From the NCBI GenBank assembly GCA_903898475.1, contig CAIUFU010000125.1, forward strand, positions 1 to 22,103: a stretch of 22,103 nt of DNA, read 5' to 3'. Source of the DNA: an uncultured Alphaproteobacteria bacterium. GTDB taxonomy: Bacteria > Pseudomonadota > Alphaproteobacteria > Rickettsiales > UBA1997. Within the stretch, counting starts at the first letter, position 1. Every line of letters starts with the position of its first letter. Both the position numbers and the translations under genes were made by a program. The notes under the pieces are model-generated. The model ran no database searches. It saw only the letters and a list, made by a program, of their open reading frames with translations, and was not told the origin of the DNA. This document shows, piece by piece, positions 20,657-22,103 of this stretch.

Positions 20657-22103
20657 TTAGTAACGAATAATAACAACGCCAGATCCGCCATTTTTTTGAT
20701 CACTGAATCCACCACCACCACCACCACCTAGACCATTTGTTCCTGCAACTCCTGTTGCACCGCCGCCACCCGAACCCCCAGCTGCAGAATGCGCACCAGC
20801 ACCGCCGCCACCGTATAAAACTCCAGAGCCAGTAATCGGAATACTAATACCAGAACCTCCAGCGCCACCTGTTTCTGGAGAACATATACCTGCACCTCCA
20901 GCACCACCTGCGCCACCACCGCCACTACCACCACAGCTTCCAGAAGGTGCTGTTCCAGCATTATTTCCATAAGCCGTTCCACCACCTGCAATACCACGAG
21001 TAGCTGTACCACCGGCACCTGATTGGGTACGAGCAGTACCTCCTCCTGACCCACCAGATGTGAAAGCTAGACCATATTGCGTACCGCCTCGCCCTCCACC
21101 ATAAGCAGTCATTGTATCAAAAACCGAATCCGAACCAGCTGTGGTACTTGCAACACCACCAGCTCCCACTGTCACTGCATAAGAAGCTGCACTTAAACTA
21201 TGACCTGTTTTGTAAACAACGCCACCACCCCCGCCACCACCACCATAATACCCGCCGCCGCCACCACCACCAACAACTAAAACCTGCACAGATGTTTTTG
21301 CACCAGCGCTTGTGCAGTTTAGTGTTCCGCTATTGAGAAACTTATGTATTACAGACCCAGGAACCGTAGTTGTATCAACGGAATCTCCACCCGTGCAGGC
21401 CTGAAGACAAGGCGTCGTAACAGAGATCGGCGTTCCTCCCGAGCATGTATAGCTAAGGGTTCCATAATATCCGCTGGCGTTACAATTTGTGCTAACTGTT
21501 CCAGGTAAAACCGTTGTTAATGTCGTACCACTTCCAGACGGAACTGTACATGCAAGTACACAAGTTCCTCCACCTCCAGACACATAGTTGTTGGCAAAAT
21601 CGCAAGTACTGCACCCGCTCCCCGTATATCCCGTCGCGCAAGTACATTGCGAGATGTAAGTCGGAGTTCCACTGCTGCAGGTGAAGCTCGCAGTGCCTGT
21701 GTAATGAGCCACATCACATGTGCCACTTCCAGTTGATCCACTCGCCACATTAATCGCAGCAGAAACGCCAGTTGGAGTTACAGAGCAAGGAGTCGCAGCT
21801 GTGCAACTTCCCGTAACATTCGCAGTACCATTAACGCAAGTGTAGTTAACACTTCCCGCATAGTTAGCTTGGTTACAAGCAATTGAAGTTGAACTTGAAG
21901 TTGGAGAAACTGACGCAACCAATCCAGCAACAGAAATGCTGCAAGGAGACGCCGAAAGATCGCAGCCCGATTCAGTAATTGTATATCCAATGCATGAGCC
22001 ACCAGATACTGCGCTTCTATTGATCGAGCGAGTCCATTTCTTACCAGCGTAATCTTCAATTGGTTGTCTTTCTTCTGGCTTCAAAGCACGGGCAAAAATC
22101 GCA
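20657..22103 (-). CDS. Second LamG/Cys-repeat/Gly-rich surface protein (5' end outside the window)
   Basis: The frame is open to the window edge; the first codons read AIFARALKPEERQPIEDYAGKKWTR, which matches the end of the LamG-like domain in the 7263-9669 gene (VIFTRALKIEESRAIEDYAGKKWTR), so the start lies outside and the apparent TTG start at 22084 is internal. Next come three Cys-containing repeats of about 45-50 residues with the pattern Y-G-x3-Y/F-T-C-x2-G (about 50-95, 100-147, 179-226), an EGF-like stretch CTCATGYTGSGCSTC (147-161), and a Gly-rich C-terminal domain of about 200 residues (VQVLVVGGGGGGG to SGVVIIRY). No Ig-like repeats occur here, unlike the paralogue. A prepilin leader is expected by homology but cannot be seen. 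The role is inferred to be surface display or adhesion. Confidence 0.8.
   Translation of the reverse strand, partial: AIFARALKPEERQPIEDYAGKKWTRSINRSAVSGGSCIGYTITESGCDLSASPCSISVAGLVASVSPTSSSTSIACNQANYAGSVNYTCVNGTANVTGSCTAATPCSVTPTGVSAAINVASGSTGSGTCDVAHYTGTASFTCSSGTPTYISQCTCATGYTGSGCSTCDFANNYVSGGGGTCVLACTVPSGSGTTLTTVLPGTVSTNCNASGYYGTLSYTCSGGTPISVTTPCLQACTGGDSVDTTTVPGSVIHKFLNSGTLNCTSAGAKTSVQVLVVGGGGGGGYYGGGGGGGGVVYKTGHSLSAASYAVTVGAGGVASTTAGSDSVFDTMTAYGGGRGGTQYGLAFTSGGSGGGTARTQSGAGGTATRGIAGGGTAYGNNAGTAPSGSCGGSGGGGAGGAGGAGICSPETGGAGGSGISIPITGSGVLYGGGGAGAHSAAGGSGGGGATGVAGTNGLGGGGGGGFSDQKNGGSGVVIIRY

Overview
The window looks like a chromosomal segment of a moderately AT-rich alphaproteobacterium, possibly Rickettsiales-like or another reduced or uncultured lineage. 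This rests on separate petA/petB/petC genes of the mitochondrial-type bc1 complex next to nuoE, a sucA-sucB pair, encoded tRNA CCA ends, and many short palindromic repeats between genes. The assignment comes from family recognition only, not from a search.

Layout. (1) 1-3315, minus strand: a respiratory operon petA-petB-(ogt-like)-petC-nuoE, encoding cytochrome bc1 plus the start of a complex I subunit, with a small O6-alkylguanine-DNA alkyltransferase gene overlapping the end of petB. (2) 3417-4621, plus: dut and a MoeB/ThiF-type E1-like enzyme. (3) 4622-5232: tRNA-Tyr(GTA) and tRNA-Gly(TCC) set in palindromic repeats, then uvrB (5233-7212). (4) 7263-9669, minus: a large surface-protein gene (prepilin leader, LamG-like domain, Cys repeats, three Ig-like repeats, Gly-rich end) broken by one base in an A9 tract. 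(5) tRNA-Met(CAT), then a glutathione-synthetase-like ATP-grasp gene on the minus strand. (6) 11537-17907, plus: sucA, a four-way-junction repeat, sucB, an SPFH/stomatin gene and two tandem LysE-type transporters. (7) 17971-20558: an oxidative-stress cluster of oxyR (minus) diverging from ahpC-ahpD-dps, with a recognisable OxyR operator between them. (8) 20657-22103, minus: the C-terminal part of a second surface protein related to the one in (4), cut by the window edge.

How the genes work together: regions 1 and 6 supply respiration and TCA-cycle functions. dut, ogt and uvrB limit or repair DNA damage. Region 7 is a self-contained peroxide defence in which AhpC carries the three-Cys arrangement of AhpD-dependent peroxiredoxins and AhpD is encoded next to it. 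The most novel material is the pair of prepilin/LamG/Gly-rich proteins with a possible slippage switch, and several families of structured repeats that sit on tRNA ends, stop codons and operon junctions.
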